From: Gammaproteobacteria bacterium
GTDB taxonomy: Bacteria; Pseudomonadota; Gammaproteobacteria; Eutrophobiales; Eutrophobiaceae
NCBI GenBank assembly: GCA_003645215.1
Contig: QNEM01000113.1
Span: 1-6,891, forward strand
Direction: 5' to 3'
DNA: 6,891 bases
The notes below the pieces were generated by a model. The model had not been told where the DNA came from. It saw nothing but the letters and a program-made list of their open reading frames with translations, and searched no databases. The position numbers and the translations under genes were made by a program. Positions 6,751 through 6,891 of this stretch are shown piece by piece. Numbering within the stretch: position 1 is the first letter of the stretch; each line of letters opens with the position of its first letter.

Positions 6751-6891
6751 TTAACGATACTTGTAAACCGGTTCGGCCCCATCCGCAGCCGTCTGATATT
6801 TTACCGAAAGCTCGGTAAATGCATTCAATGCATCTTGCATATCTTTATCTTCTCTCAACTGAAATGAATTAATGCCACAGCGCTGCATAAA
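6751..6891 (-). CDS. DUF934 family protein, C-terminal fragment (46 residues visible)
   Basis: On the minus strand the frame enters at 6891 and ends at TAA 6753-6751, giving 46 residues that start FMQRCGINSFQLRED and end PVYKYR. The RCG-x-(N/D)-x-F-x-LRED pattern followed by an ALNAF helix and a KYQ segment matches my recollection of the C-terminal end of DUF934 (COG3749) proteins. That family is typically encoded beside the sulfite reductase gene cysI and is thought to act in assimilatory sulfite reduction, with no established biochemical role. The rest of the gene lies to the right of the window. It converges on pyk with only 31 bp between the stops. Recognition rests on a short fragment, so the family call is moderate. 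Confidence 0.7.
   Translation of the reverse strand, partial: FMQRCGINSFQLREDKDMQDALNAFTELSVKYQTAADGAEPVYKYR

Noticed and set aside
6742..6762. Possible transcription terminator between pyk and the DUF934 gene
   Set aside because: The plus strand can form an approximately 8-bp stem with a 5-nt loop, but it includes two G-U pairs, is AT-rich, has no following U run and overlaps the DUF934 stop codon. That is too weak to call.

Overview
The window looks like ordinary chromosomal DNA from a gammaproteobacterium. The evidence is a pyruvate kinase of the proteobacterial PykA-like type, a transporter of the LplT/Aas-N-terminal type, the tail of a DUF934 protein (a proteobacterial family usually found beside sulfite reductase), and a very long PAS/GAF/GGDEF sensor typical of environmental Gammaproteobacteria. 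The exact genus cannot be read from the sequence. There is no mobile element, CRISPR array, tRNA or rRNA.

Layout. Positions 1-3706 (minus strand) hold one continuous reading frame of 1235 visible codons that runs off the left edge. It is a cytoplasmic multi-sensor cyclic-di-GMP enzyme with domain order GAF-GAF-PAS-PAS-GAF-PAS-GAF-GGDEF, and its last visible residues look like the linker into a C-terminal EAL phosphodiesterase domain outside the window. Positions 3707-3850 are an AT-rich spacer with a plausible minus-strand sigma70-type promoter and a perfect 18-bp AT palindrome. Positions 3851-5164 (minus) encode a 437-residue LplT-like major facilitator transporter. Positions 5165-5267 separate it from the divergent pyruvate kinase gene at 5268-6719 (plus). 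After a 31-bp convergent gap, 6751-6891 (minus) is the C-terminal end of a DUF934 protein that continues beyond the right edge.

How the genes may relate. The transporter and the c-di-GMP enzyme are co-oriented, but 144 bp and a candidate promoter separate them, so they may be transcribed separately or only partly together. Any link between lysophospholipid traffic and c-di-GMP signalling is inference from adjacency alone. Pyruvate kinase is a stand-alone housekeeping gene here. No convincing new multi-gene system is visible. The points most worth a second look are the seven-sensor architecture, the Cys/His-rich fourth GAF domain, the promoter/palindrome region, the LplT-like gene without its usual acyltransferase, and the potassium-independence signature in pyruvate kinase.
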